From the NCBI GenBank assembly GCA_963277665.1, contig OY728122.1:1546670868-1546734867 (forward strand): a DNA stretch of 64,000 nucleotides. The letters run 5' to 3'. Numbering within the stretch: position 1 is the first letter of the stretch; the number at the start of each line of letters is the position of its first letter. This DNA comes from Viscum album. Lineage: Eukaryota; Streptophyta; Magnoliopsida; Santalales; Viscaceae. A model generated the notes under the pieces. That model was not told the origin of the DNA. It was given only the letters and a program-made list of their open reading frames with translations, and made no database searches. Below are positions 47,232 to 60,000 of this stretch, in pieces. A program made the position numbers and the translations under genes.

Positions 47232-49893
47232 TTTTATAACCCTACTGTTTATTACAAACGTATCAAAATTTATTACCTAAAACCTTCACAAGATACAACA
47301 TAGATGATCAAGTGGTATATTATCATTTTGGATTATGAACATTAAATAACAAAACAAAACATAAAACACAACATATTATTTAAAACATCCTTTAAATGAC
47401 CACTATATTCCATCTTACTTAGCATTGGATGGGATAACTTGAGGACATGCATAAGAAAATGGTGTTCTATAAATCCAAATAAGGGTGTAAAAATGCATTA
47501 CATAAATATTAAAATACATGTTATTCAATGGGAATATCAATGGAGTGAACCAAAAAAATAAATATAAATTCATGATATAAAATGATTATCATAACATGGA
47601 AATGTGGCAGCAACACATAACATGGAATTATCATGAGCCAATGCCCATTTCACATAGAGCAAGAGTAAACCTTCATTGCACTAGAAATATCATGATTAAA
47701 TCCTCATTTCACATGAATTAGAATTACTAAATACACATTTCACTTGACATATCATGATACCAATCATTACCCAGTGCATTAGAGAGCTATCAGGGTGCAC
47801 CCTTCTTAAACATTTCATTTCATCCATAAGGGTCCGACATGGATCATTATACATGGAGTAATTCAACATCATCATTTATTCCATGATAATTTAATATGTA
47901 ATACATACATCAAACTCTATAAAAAATAAGTAAATTCTCCTATAGTTGAATAACCTTAATAAATAAATGGGCGTCGTATTCACTACACAATGACATTAGC
48001 TTGAAAAATGCAGTGAAATTTCGGCAGCATAACGACGTGACATAAAAATTGATAAAAACGGTTGATGAGAGAAAAATGTTTGAATAATAATATGTACAAG
48101 AATTTGGAAGTATGGGGGTTTTATAGCTACATGTACCAAATGGTTTAATGGAATTTAGATTTATAATACAAAATATTTGTTTGAATGTAAATGAGGGGAG
48201 TGAAATTTGTTATGCAATTTCTGTATGGTAACATGTTTACATTGGTAAAATCAATTAGAGAGAAAAGGGACTATAATCAGTCAAAAATAAAGAGACAAGT
48301 ATGGGGAGGTGAAAAATAATACCAAAAAAAATTTAATAGGAAATAAAAGTTCACAACAACTTAAAAAAAATTGGACAAAAAAGAGAAAGTAAGACATCCC
48401 TTATTTGGAAGTGTAATCCCAAAGGCTTGGGAGGGGCATGAGTGAGACTTCTTGGGAGCATGGGGTGCCATGGGAAGATTCTAGAGAGAGTAGGGAAGAG
48501 TTTTTACAAACTACAAATTATTTTAGTGAAGATAATGTTGGAGCTTGGTTGGGGTTATATAGGAAAGGAGAGGGAAATCAATATTATTTAGGTTTGGGAC
48601 ACCACACATTAAACTAACCAAAATTACAAACCAGCACATGGTTTTGCCCAATTGTTTTCCATAGGGGAGTTGATAACTATATTTTATAAGGCCAATGTCC
48701 TAACATCTTAAAATAATAGGGTTGCATATTTGGAGGTGAGTCACACTCTCAAGAAAATCAATTTAAAAAGATAAAATGTTTTATAAGTCTTGAAGGGTGC
48801 ACTAATGCTTCTTAAAATAACTAAAACAAACCTAAAATAACGTTATTTTTTAGTTAAAACATATATTAGCCAAACATAATGTTTATAGTATTTTATTACA
48901 TCACAATTGAGTTATTATGATGTCATAAAACACATTATATATTTAAATGGTGTTTAAATGTTTACCCAAAATTTGATTGTCTCAAAAAATTATGAAGTAT
49001 TCATCATTGTGTAATTCCGAAGTCCTGATTCCAAAATTTATATTCTTTTAATCCAAATAATTTTGTAAAAATGTAAATTTATAACTTTTAAAATAAAAAC
49101 CGACAATTAGCAGAAATTAATGCGATTTGACAAAAATAGTTTTCAATCCTTAATAAAAATTACATTTGTTTTCATAAAAAATATTTTATCATTTATACAT
49201 AATAAAAAGTAATTTATGAATAATAATATTGTATTAAAATTTTATTTAATTCAAAAATCCATCAATTTATCAAAATAGAATCATTAGTTGAACATTAAAT
49301 AAAAAATTATATTTATTGTTTAAAAACAATTTACAATGTAACAATAATAATTTGAAAGTATATTCTTTATTATATACAAAAATAATGAACATAATAATAA
49401 TTCTAGGGTCTTGTTACATATTGTCTTAAAACACCCACATAATTCCTTATGGTATAGGTGCACGATGATGACAGACTCTTGAGGTGGATTGGATAACATC
49501 TTCCCTGTGGTAATCTCTATTTAGTACCACTTCTCTCATAGGCGGTTCTACTCAAGCATAATGTACTCAAGCATGGAATGGGCAAGGTTAGGAGAGAAGC
49601 CCAATGACTCCAATTCCTTTCTGAGCACTGAAAAATGGTCTTCTTGTGGGGAAAGTCTACTAGATGAGGCCATAACATCCTTTTTCTGAGTAAATTGGAT
49701 TTTTTAAAGGCCTATATTTATACTAATCATATGATCACTTTTCAATGGCTATATTTGAAATGTTCACAATTGATAACAGTATTTTAAATTCCAAAAAATA
49801 AAACCAGATAAGTGCATTTGTTTTACATAACCCTAAGATGACATTTAAATACACCAAGATGAATTTTCATTAATGAATTTTAGGGACGTTACA
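47232..49893 (-). repeat. Element D: 5' LTR (2662 bp)
   Basis: Read on the minus strand this LTR starts TGTAACGTCCCTAAAATTC, a typical plant Ty3 LTR beginning, and ends at 47232 against the primer-binding site. Its length differs by only about 5 bp from the partner LTR (39523-42179), though the two show many point differences, which implies an old insertion. No gene lies within it. Confidence 0.9.
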
Positions 49894-49898
49894 TAGTT
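49894..49898. repeat. Target-site duplication of element D, right (TAGTT)
   Basis: TAGTT follows the D terminus GTTACA and is the partner of 39518-39522. The next bases (TATC) resume element C. Confidence 0.75.
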
Positions 49899-50540
49899 TA
49901 TCAAAAAATTGAAAACTTGATTGATAAATCATATATTAGGGAAAATAGCATTAAGATAGATATTGATTATTAGTCTATTATAACATATAATAAAATTTTT
50001 AAGGTATATATTATGTGGTTCTTACCAAAAATGCATCTCATTCTAGATACTATAAGTGGTCATGGTTCTAGTATAGATGTACCTTGGAGTAATAACCTCG
50101 ATCAGGTGTTCTGGTTCTGAATTGTTGTAACCTGTTACATGATAAACATCCTTAATTGGAACTTGGTTTCAAAATCCTAGAGGATAATCATAAAAATATT
50201 CAGATTTTATTTAAATACCATTCTGTGGGATTTAAAATTAAATATTCCACCAAAGTTACCAAATTGTATGATTATATGATTTATGATGCATAAATTTATG
50301 TTTTTTGTTAAATAATATTTGGAAGCGTATATTATATTCTAATCTAGTGTATTCCATTGTATATACATAGTTCCTAGAAGGATGAATGCTATCAATGATC
50401 CTGGAAAATGTAGATATTACCACCTTAGAAAGGCAGTATATATAATATTTGAATAGTGAAAATTTTGGAGATATTACGGAAAATTAATTATGTTATGAAA
50501 AATAACCTTGTATTAATGGATCAACCTATTCTATAAAGAT
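49899..50540 (+). other. Element C: leader resumed after D
   Basis: AT-rich leader between the insertion point of D and the gag core. No clear frame, apart from short readings near 50340-50440. Confidence 0.55.
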
Positions 50541-51260
50541 AATAACCTTTTTTGGATCGACTTATGTGGAAGAAAACCCCAAAATTCTGTGGGACTACTA
50601 ATCTAATTGTAGCTGAGTATTTGATTACGTCTAGAGATAAGATATTTATGGGCTTGGAATACTATGGAAAGGGAGTAGTTACATTTGTTGTTTATTTTTT
50701 CCTAGGTGATTTCAATAAGTGGTTGTATCTAATCTAAAATATAAGGGAGGAAGAAGTAATTGAACTCAGTTAATGGAGTTCTAGTAAGGATACATTCTTT
50801 GATAAATACTTCCAACATGATCAACAAATTGAAAAGAAGATGATAATCCTTAGATTAATGAAAAACGAATAAGAGAGTGTTGTGGATGATGAAGCTACCT
50901 TTACAGGGTTAGATAGGTGTTATACAGATTATATACATAACATGGGGTGCCATACTGACCACATCTTTCATGGTATTATCCTAAAACATTAAAGGGGGCA
51001 TGTTTCTTATAATATTTTATTATATGAAAAAATAGTTTTATGCACCATCTTTACAGAGAACAAATTTTTATGAATCAATATAATCATAGTAACTAATGTA
51101 AATAAGAGGCCTTATGAGAATCATGAAAATTGAAATGCATTGATTAAGAAAAATTTGTATGTGAAATTTCCATCTTGTGATAACTGTGGAAAAAGTCACA
51201 TTGGGGAATGCATGAAGGGAATGGGAGTTTTCAACAAATATACTAATATGGGTCACCATT
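50541..51260 (+). pseudogene. Element C: gag with zinc knuckle
   Basis: This is the gag core of element C. KTPKFCGTTNLIVAEYLI matches PP.F.GT.DP..AE.W, then LGDFNKW-like and FFDKYFQHDQQIEKK (family F...Y.P...R..K), IILRLMKN and EATFTGLDRC (family Y...F..L.R). At 51172-51210 CDNCGKSHIGEC is an intact CX2CX3HX3C knuckle, the plant Ty3 type, followed by YTNMGHHYK, a second knuckle with lost Cys. Open part at 50552-50737. Stops and frame changes break the rest. Confidence 0.85.
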
Positions 51261-51399
51261 ACAAATAATTCAATGGGATGGATCTTATAAATTTTGTAAA
51301 ATTCTATAATTTAAAATTTTATGTGAAATTTTTTAAATTATTTCCCCAAGAGTCAAGAGAATATGGAACAGTAGAGGCTAATGATAAATTTCCAGTCAT

Positions 51400-51560
51400 A
51401 TCTAATCACTATAGCGGAGGTAGAAGATCCAAATTACATGGTGGAAGGTACATTAATCATATCTTTAAATTTAAAAAATTCATTATTTGATTATGGATTA
51501 TCACACTCTTTTATATAAATCCAGTTTTCCAAAAAAAATACACAATTCCGTTGTGATTTA
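51400..51560 (+). pseudogene. Element C: protease trace
   Basis: The reading LFDYGLSHSFI near 51483-51518 corresponds to the family's LFDSGASHSFI, with the second motif residue changed but Asp and Gly kept. It is preceded by a GGRYINHIF piece (family GT......). It is in the right place between the zinc knuckle and RT. Confidence 0.75.
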
Positions 51561-51929
51561 ATTACAGTTTTGTAAGTAAAAAAATTAAGGGAAGTATCAT
51601 TTCAACAATGATGATTCAGTCAGTCCCAATAATGACACCTAAACATGATTTATGTTTCTACCTAGTTATAATACCTATGTTTGAATTTCATATAGTGCTT
51701 GTTATAGAGTGGCTCCCAAAATATGATGGAAAAATTTTTTATAAGATAAACGATGTTACAATTTGTTAGGAAATTGTTGAATTCTATATATATGGAGAAG
51801 AAGTTTCATAACATGATTCATATTTAAATCCACCCCCAGTAGCTCTACAAACTGAAATTATTTGGGAAGGTGCGAAAAACATATATATATATGGAATTTA
51901 ATCATTAAATTTAATATGTTCCAATTCTT

Positions 51930-52580
51930 CAGGAATACAAAGACATATTTAAGGAGGATATACCTTGAAATCCCCTTGACTTTGAGGTGTAATTATTTAT
52001 AGATTTAATCCCTGATGAAATACCAATATAAATTACTACTAATAGAATGGTTACTGTGGAATTGGTGGATTTAGGGATGAAACATGGGGATTTGGGTAAT
52101 AAGGTATTTATTCACCACAGTGTTTCATCCTGGGGAGCCCATATCCACTTTGATTAGTGGAAATTTGGATCAATGAGGTTGTGTATTGATTATATTGAAA
52201 TAAATGCTATCAAAATAAACAACAAGTGGCCTCTAACTCTTAACGATGACTTATTAGATCAACGTCAAGGACCCTAATATTTTTCCAAGATTGATCTTTG
52301 TTTGGGGTGACACAAATTACATGTGAAGAAGGAAGACATTCCTAATAAGACATTATGGATGAGTTATGCACATTATGAGTTTACGATAATTATATTTGGA
52401 TGGACTATTTGACCCTAGGATTTTATAGACATAATAAACCGAGTATTAAATGAATATCTTGAGGATTTTTTGTGGCGTTCATTAATGATATAATGGTGTC
52501 CTCTATGTAATATGAGAACCATGAAAATCGCCTATGGAAAATTATTAGGACTCATAGAAGGGAAAAGTTATAGGAGAAAT
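51930..52580 (+). pseudogene. Element C: reverse transcriptase
   Basis: The order is FIDLIPDEIPI (family FSIDL.PGTAPI), HHSVSSWGAHIHFD (SVSPWGAPVLFV), GSMRLCIDYIEINAIKINNK then WPL, YFSKIDLCLG, HKLHVKKEDIPNKTLW, HYEFTIIIFGWTI (YEFTVMPFGLTNA), DIINRVLNEYL, and AFINDIMVSS at about 52475-52503 where the family has FIDDILVYS, so the first catalytic Asp is Asn. Stops and one or more frameshifts occur, for example around 52465. Confidence 0.92.
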
Positions 52581-52879
52581 TTAGTAAATTAGATTTAGTG
52601 CATCATGAATATTATTTTATTTAATATATTGTCTCAATGGATGTATTATAATTATATATTTCACAAAAGAACATAGTAATAGAGTGTCTCGAACCAACAA
52701 ATATAACTGATGTATGTAGTATCACTGGTTTGGTAGGTTATAATTAGAACTTATTTTATAATCTTTTTTATTAGATAACCTATTACCAAGATTAAGTGTG
52801 TAGGGGTTATGTTTTTCAAAAAAATCATTGTGAAAAATCATTGATGAAATAAATAGAATATTTTATATGCACTTATTTT

Positions 52880-53275
52880 GACTCTACCACCCGGGAGTGA
52901 CTAGTTTGTCGTATATAGTGATTCATCAAGGAAGAGATTTATTTTTGTCTTAATGAAAAATAAAAAATGTATTGCATATGAATAAATTCATTTGATGATT
53001 TATGAACTGAACTATCAAACCCATGATCATGAGTTATATACTATAATTTTCACATTCATAAAATAGATATTTTATCTCTACTTTCAATGATGTAAGATAT
53101 CGATAGATAATAAGAGACTAATATACACATTCTCACAAAAAGTGATCAACATGAGACAAATGTTATGGCTCGAGCTACATAACGATTATGATTTCTTAAT
53201 ACACTATCACCCCAGTAAAGTGAATAACATAGTAGATGATTTGTGTAGGAAGGATCCTGGAGTTCTATCCCAAAT
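52880..53275 (+). pseudogene. Element C: RNase H domain
   Basis: The reading includes LPPGSD, FVVYSDSSRKR (first Asp kept), VLMKNKKCIAYE, NYQTHDHELYTII (Glu kept) and SIDNKRLIYTF (family TDHKSLKYIF). An open piece from 53142 follows: INMRQMLWLELHNDYDF then LIHYHPSKVNNIVDDLCRK, very close to the family's NMRQRRWLELLKDYDF and YHPGKANVVADALSRK. Confidence 0.92.
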
Positions 53276-53549
53276 TAGGCTTAATAATAATCATATCTTC
53301 ATAGAGATACTAAATATAGATATAATAATTTTAAATTAAGAGAATACATCATTCGTTTATCAAATGATTGAAAAAACCTCAATATTAGAGACAAAAAATA
53401 ATTCTCAAAATGATGATAAGGACTTTTTGAAGGAAATTAATGTCGTGAATGATGTAAAATTAGCAGATATTTTTTGTGAAGATGGTGTTCTAAAATTTGG
53501 GAAGAGTATACCTATTCAATATATACCAATATAAAGGGGAATTGTTGGA

Positions 53550-54420
53550 TGATTAACATAGATCAAATTTATCTACACACCCAAGTAGAATAACGATGTA
53601 TATGTACATGAAGGATAATTTATGGTGGGATAACATGATGTTGGAAATTACAGATTATGTGTCCATATGTTTGGTTTTTCAACAAGTGAAATATTAAAGG
53701 CCACATCCTAAAGGAGTTCTTAAACCTATTACTATTTTTGTGTGTAAATGGGATATAATTTTTATGGACATTTTCACAGTACTACTAAAAACACTCTGAA
53801 ATAATGATTCAATATTTGTTATTGTTGACCACCAAACCAAATCATCTCATTTTCATTCCATAATAGAACACCTTCCTCTCAAGCCCCTCATAGGGCTCTA
53901 CATTAATGAATTTCTAAGACTTAATGATTCCCATTTATATATTGTTTTAGATCGAGACCACTGGATTACTTTGAAATTATGGGCATGTCTTCAAAATTAT
54001 CTCAAAAATGAACTTTATTTGAGTAAAAACATACCATCCTAAAAATAATGGACTATTTAAATGAACAATTCAAAAAAGGGAAGGCATGTTTTGTTCATGA
54101 TCACTTGATTTTAAAATTATGTTGGATCAGTAATGACCCTTTTTTTGTTTTTCTATATTAATAGATTAAATTCATATATTAAAATGGAACCATATAATGA
54201 ATTATATGGAAAGAGATGTTGTACTCTAACTTGTTGGGATGATTTTGGCAAGAGGAAGCTCAGAGGCCCAAATCATGTTTACGACGAGACGACATTGGTA
54301 ATGGTTATTCATGGTCATATTATATCTATCCAATAATAGAAAAATTGTTATTATGCCAATTAGAGGAAATATTTATATTTCCATGTTTCAGATTAGGATT
54401 TAGTAAATGTATATCCTTGT
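53550..54420 (+). pseudogene. Element C: integrase
   Basis: This starts with an MYMKDNLWWDNM piece (family MY.DL...YWWPGM) near 53595-53640, then ISICLVFQQVKY-type text near 53660-53690 and the core: WDIIFMDIF (first Asp), VIVDHQTKSSHF, GLYINEFLRLN, YIVLDRDHWITLKLWACLQN (second Asp kept) and YHPKNNGLFK where the family has YHPQTDGQSE, so Glu is Lys. The MEPYNELYGKRC block is at 54184-54219 (family MAPYEALYGR.C). After that KGVIRFGNKW-like text (about 54423-54455) leads to the tail. Stops are frequent. Confidence 0.9.
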
Positions 54421-54767
54421 AAGGGTGTTATAAGGTTTGGTAATAAATGGAAACTTAGTCCCAGGTATTTCATACTCATCATAATTTTTGAAAAGGATGG
54501 ATTTGTTTCTTGTCATTCAGATCCATATATATATTCTAAATATGTACATGACTGGCCCAACACATGTTCTCACTTATGATGAAATTGAATAGGAAACTAA
54601 CCATTTATAATACAAAAAAACTCATCCAGATTCATGATACCATGGATCAAACATTGAGGAATCAGATGACTGGTACATAAAAGGTACTCTGGTGAAATCA
54701 CAAAATGGAGTAAACCACATGGTAACCAGATGAATATATGAAGAAGAACTACCCAAATAATAATGAA
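54421..54767 (+). pseudogene. Element C: chromodomain-like tail
   Basis: After the KLSPRY-like block the text contains IQIHDTMDQTLRNQMTGT and VKWSKPHGNQMNI with EEELPK near 54708-54758. The family's tail is VKW..H..EEATWE.E...YP. This is weaker than the tail of element A, but it occupies the correct spot against the LTR. No clear polypurine tract was seen before 54768. Confidence 0.6.
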
Positions 54768-57700
54768 TTTAACACCCCTGAAATTTTTCGGAATATTTTT
54801 TATTATAGGGAAGAATTTATCACCTCAATACTTCACCACATATTCCTTTATATTTTGGTGATATCTTTGAAAAACCCCAACACCTGATTTTAAAAAATCA
54901 TTATTTAGTCATGTTTTTACATTCAATTTAATTATAACACAATTATAAAGATTATATATTAATTTTAAATACTATACATCTAACCATTTATTTTTATAGT
55001 CATTTAATATATTTAACTGCTCTATATGACAAAAACAATCCCAACATTATATATAAAATACTATATATTTAAAAAAGGTAGTTTTCTATCATTTAAGGGA
55101 AAACCATTTTAAATATGAATATTAAACCATTAGTTGACTTAATATGTCAAAATAAAATAAATATTTTAAATAGAAGCATAAAATTTCAGTTATGGTGAAT
55201 TTTCAATATTTTTTGGAAACAAACCATTTCTTCAATGATAAGTTAAAAATACTGTATTTTAGTTCAAAACTGCATTTTCAACAAATTTATTTATAAGATT
55301 ATATTAAATTCTTATTGGATTTATAGTTTAATTAAATAATATTTTTATCATTTAATTCAATTAATTTCATTCAAATAAATTTCACATTGAAATTTATTTT
55401 AAAAACATATCAATATTTAAGAAATTTATTACTTTAAAACCACACACAGTTGGCCCGCCTGTGATATGAATTTTATTTTAAGACCAAATATTTTTTAAAA
55501 AAACAAATTATGGAAAATACTTAAATTTTTTACAATTTTTAAGGTAAAATTAGTCTTAATATAAGACTAAAACTTTAACTTAATGTCCAGAATGGCCAAT
55601 CCAACCATCCAAGACCAATTTTATGGCTATTAATAAGCCATTAACCATTCATTATTGAGTTTTTTTTCTTTTTGAATAAATTTTTTATGTAAAAACGTTT
55701 GTACACATATGTTAATAAGAAAATTACCAAGTGAGTAATTTTTCTCTATTATAAAATGACACCACCTCTCCCCATTTTTCAATCCTCTCAAACCACTATT
55801 GATCAAGAAATTTATACCTATATAGCTTCCCAAAATCCTCCCCTTCTACCATGATGCTTCCCTCTTTGTATAAATCCTTCAAATGAATCCTTTTGTACAA
55901 ACAAAATATGTTACCTGATTAAGTGGTTACATCTTCTCTTAAGCTCTCTAGTTTAATTTACATTATCCACCCCATGAAATATATTTATTTTGGTCTTATA
56001 TAACAAATAAATAATCCTAAATTTACTAAAATGTTTTTACATAATGATTTCTACCTAAACATATACACACCTTCATCTAATCGGTAATAAACCTTTTGTT
56101 TCTGTGTATGATGAACTACTGCCTCACATAACAGTAATTGTTTGTTTTTCCATTACCAATAATAATGATTGAAATTATGATGTAAAATCTCTATATATAT
56201 GTTATATATCGATTTTATTTTGTAATTATGATTATATATTTTTATATATAACATACTTTTATGATTTTTATCTTGTGAAAATACGATAATTTCATTTTTG
56301 GAAGTGAGGATGACAGCCCCTCAATGCAACAAGACTCATCCATGCCTTACACAGGTCTTAAAAATTATGGTATTAATAAAAATATGTAACATATATAACA
56401 AATACATGATACCATAATTATAATATAAACTTTTATCATTTTATTTTCATTTTCTTAATACAACAATGAAATTAAAGTAGTGTTCATGCGTCCCCATGAC
56501 CTACTGTATCCATAAATGGTGCACATAATTTCTATTATAAAAATATTATATACTAATATAAACATATATATATATATATTCTGATTATATATGATAATTA
56601 TGTCATGGATTAAATTTTATATATGACTAAAGAATCATCTAATTAATATGAACAACAAGTTGCATGTAAAAACAAAATGCGAGAACTAAGAAATTAACAC
56701 CTAAAATAGTTTAAATAATGAATGAATGTTAAAAAAAGGGTAATGAAATATTGAATGATTTTAATATATGATATTTTTACATAATTATAGTTCTGGTATT
56801 AGTTATTAATATATTTTTAAACCACTATATAGCAGTCTAAATACCACACAACAAAAGGGAAGGATAAGGTAATGAATTTTGTCTTATTTAACATTCCATT
56901 AAGAATTAGTTATTGTTATGCACCATGATTATTTTATATGATGTATATACTGCCCTATTAAATGATATATCACAAATAAAATTACACGGAAGATGTTATA
57001 ACAATCATTTAATTTACATCCTTCTTGAGGATTATGTTTTTAATTTTTCAAAGTGTTATGGGACACTATGGAATCATTAAATATTATTTATCCTGAATAA
57101 TGTTTTAATGTCAACAACCCTTATATAATTTATCCTTCTATGAGGAATTTTTGATAAATTTTTATCCTTTATTAAATTTGGATTTTTAATAAGGAATATT
57201 ATTAATTTGATATGGGGAATGTTTTTGACATGTTATAAATTAGTTGGTGACCATTAAGGTAAGCCCTACAGTCTGGGGAACAGATAATGAAAGACCATCA
57301 ATGAATTTGTAGTCTCATGAGAAGAAATAGATCGAAAAAATATATGAGTTTCTACCTGAAATCATATAACATCTTGTGAATACTGTCTATAATATTGGTA
57401 TTATGTACCTAAGAAGCATGGAATCCAATAATTAATTGTATCCCTCATTTAGATTCAGATATTATTTATCTCAGATATTTTTCTCATCAACATATCTATG
57501 GATTTTTTTCATTTTTAGATTACTAATTAATGTAATTTTTTTAGCTTCTTAACATTCCATATTGATTATTAATTATTTAGTTATTTAATGGGATAGTGTG
57601 TTCAGTTATTCATCATTCCATATAGAATGATTCATTAGTTCATCTATTTTACTTACCCATATAGAGCATTTGAGCTCAACATTTTTTGGTTTCATTGCAC

Positions 57701-57928
57701 ATGTTCTGATGAAGAGAACATTGAATATGCTTTCATTGATGGTGTATATTTAAGTTTATTATATATATATTTTTTCTTATTTTATTACTGTATTATGGGT
57801 AATATATATGTATTATTGATTTCCAATACAGCTAAATTGATCAGAAAACTAGGATTTGATTCCATGTAATCAAGCCACTATAATAATATAATGCACTATC
57901 ATTAGTATTCTTGGGATGAGATGTTACA
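54768..57928 (+). repeat. Element C: 3' LTR (3161 bp)
   Basis: This LTR starts TTTAACACCCCTGAAATTTT (probably from TGTAACACCCC, a common plant LTR start) and ends GAGATGTTACA. It is collinear with 36285-39504. Both copies hold TATA-rich words in matching places, for example near 37400 and 55815, which could be promoter remnants. The copies differ at many positions, including small indels, so the insertion is old. Confidence 0.85.
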
Positions 57929-60000
57929 GGAATAGTTAAAATGCCACCATCCTGCCTCAGACTTCCCCTAAAACTCACTCAAAACTCCCAAGTCACACAG
58001 ATCAACTTCTGAAGCCATGAACGACTATTTTAAAAGGTTATAGGTTTCAAAATTCTATTCTTAATATTTTGGCCAAATACATCCCCTCACCAACTAAATA
58101 AAAAATCCTTAATGTTCATGACCAATCTATAAACATAGGAAACATAAATCCCCCCCCCCCCCATAACACATATCATCCCTAGTAAGTCTTGATGCTCACA
58201 AATTCATCTCACCAGCCTTCCTTGTTCAGGAAAGGACCATAATATAATAATAATATAGCACTGAATGACCATAAATATATCATAATTAGGACCCAAAAAC
58301 TAAAAACCCACAAAAACATAATTGATATACCACGTGATCTCATTATAAAATACTGATATAATACTGAACCATACACATCTCTATTAAGGTTTCTTAATTC
58401 AAAAAATAATACATCTTGTGGTTGATCATTCCCACCACTAGAGGACCAATCATATGAGGTATATTTCTCATCAAAACCACCTCCATAGGGATGATTGGAT
58501 ATCGAAATACACTAGTCATTCCATAATCTTAAACTTATAAGAACTTTTCATTACCATATAAATAAAAAATATGAAAAAAAATCTTAAACGTATTCAATAT
58601 AAGGATTTTCCTCAATATCTATGATATAATGACTCTTTAGACAGTAACTAATTTATTGATTTCACAATTACACAATACCATTTCATGTTGATCACACCTA
58701 TTTATGATACCAAATCAATATCCTGAAAATTTAATTATAAATGATTTTTTCCAAATGCAAGCTATGCCAAAACACCAATCAATTCTTGCATTTAGATACC
58801 CCTATCATTCGATAACAACCTCATTCTTCTAAGAAGCTAGTGTCTCCATTTTTAATATATATATTTACTTATGTTTATATGTCTTCCATTTAATTATTAT
58901 TGGTTAAATATCAAATTTCTATTTGATGTTGTTTTTTTATGTTCTCTTATGTCAAGAACAAAATTACGAATATTCATGAGGTAAACATGTTATTTTAAAG
59001 AACTGGTATGAAATCCATGGGTATAACAATTAAACATCACACGAATGTAAATATAATCAAACAAAATTTCATGTAAGTGATATATTTATCCTGAGATGTT
59101 TGAAAAATGAGTTTATAGTTTGAAAATTATTCTGGGATAATGAAAAAGGAAAGATAATCTGGGTAGTAATGGTTTTCATTATGAACCAAAATTCACAGCT
59201 TGAATATTGAAAATATTAATGTGTGAATGAATGATGTGGAATCTCATAGAAAGAGTAATGGAATGATGTTTTATAGTTTGAAACCCTATTTTAGGACATG
59301 AAAATGGGTGATGGGAGTTTTCGAGTTTTGATTTTCCGCATTTAAAACTGAACTCCCAAATAGATTATCATGTAATCCCCATCATTGACTATGAGAGATT
59401 AAATGTAATGATTTATAGAATTTATGACACACATGGGATATTTTATTCTAGTAAATAGAGGATAGTACAATGAAGAATCAGGTTATAGACCACCAATGGA
59501 GAGATATATCTAGGGTTTCTACCCATGGATCTTTCGTCATACACAATATTTTATATATTTCATTTCAATTTTCAATTTTATTATAACTTTTAAATGAAAT
59601 TATTTTAATTCTAAACTAAATTAAAAATATAATATCATTATTTTTTATTATAATAACTCCTCAATGGGGCACTGTTTAATTTTTTATAGTGATCACATAA
59701 CAACAATTCGCTAAAACCCATAAGAGTGAGATTAATCTGTCATTGTTGGTGCATCGAAAGGTTTTCTATTCATTTCTTCATATTTGGATGATTTTATTAT
59801 ATTATTTTTGTTTCTTGATTTATATTTATCATATTATAAACTAAATAATAGAATGAGTGTCTTTTTTAGTAAAATATACCTAGAACAATAATGGAAATTG
59901 ATTCACAAATAGCGAATTGGATTATTCTTCTATAATAGTTGTCTAATCCTAATGCATCCTAGTTTTTTATTCATATCACCAAGAAGAATTGAAATTCTTG
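57929..60000 (-). repeat. Possible LTR remnant, minus orientation
   Basis: The start (GCCTCAGACTTCCCCTAAAA near 57956) resembles the early part of plant Ty3 LTRs read in reverse. A pure run of 13 Cs lies at 58150-58162. No partner copy and no pol motif were found, so the call is tentative. No gene is recognised. Confidence 0.3.

Larger units (their letters stand above)
39523..49893 (-). mobile_element. Element D: complete but dead Ty3/gypsy element, nested in C
   Basis: A 10.4 kb element in minus orientation: 5' LTR at 47232-49893, primer-binding site at 47208-47231, gag, protease, RT, RNase H, integrase, a chromodomain-like tail and 3' LTR at 39523-42179. Domain order runs gag-PR-RT-RH-INT from high to low coordinates. 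The element is flanked by TAGTT on both sides and sits inside the primer-binding region of element C, so it is younger than C. All coding parts contain stops, and the integrase has lost catalytic residues. Confidence 0.88.
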
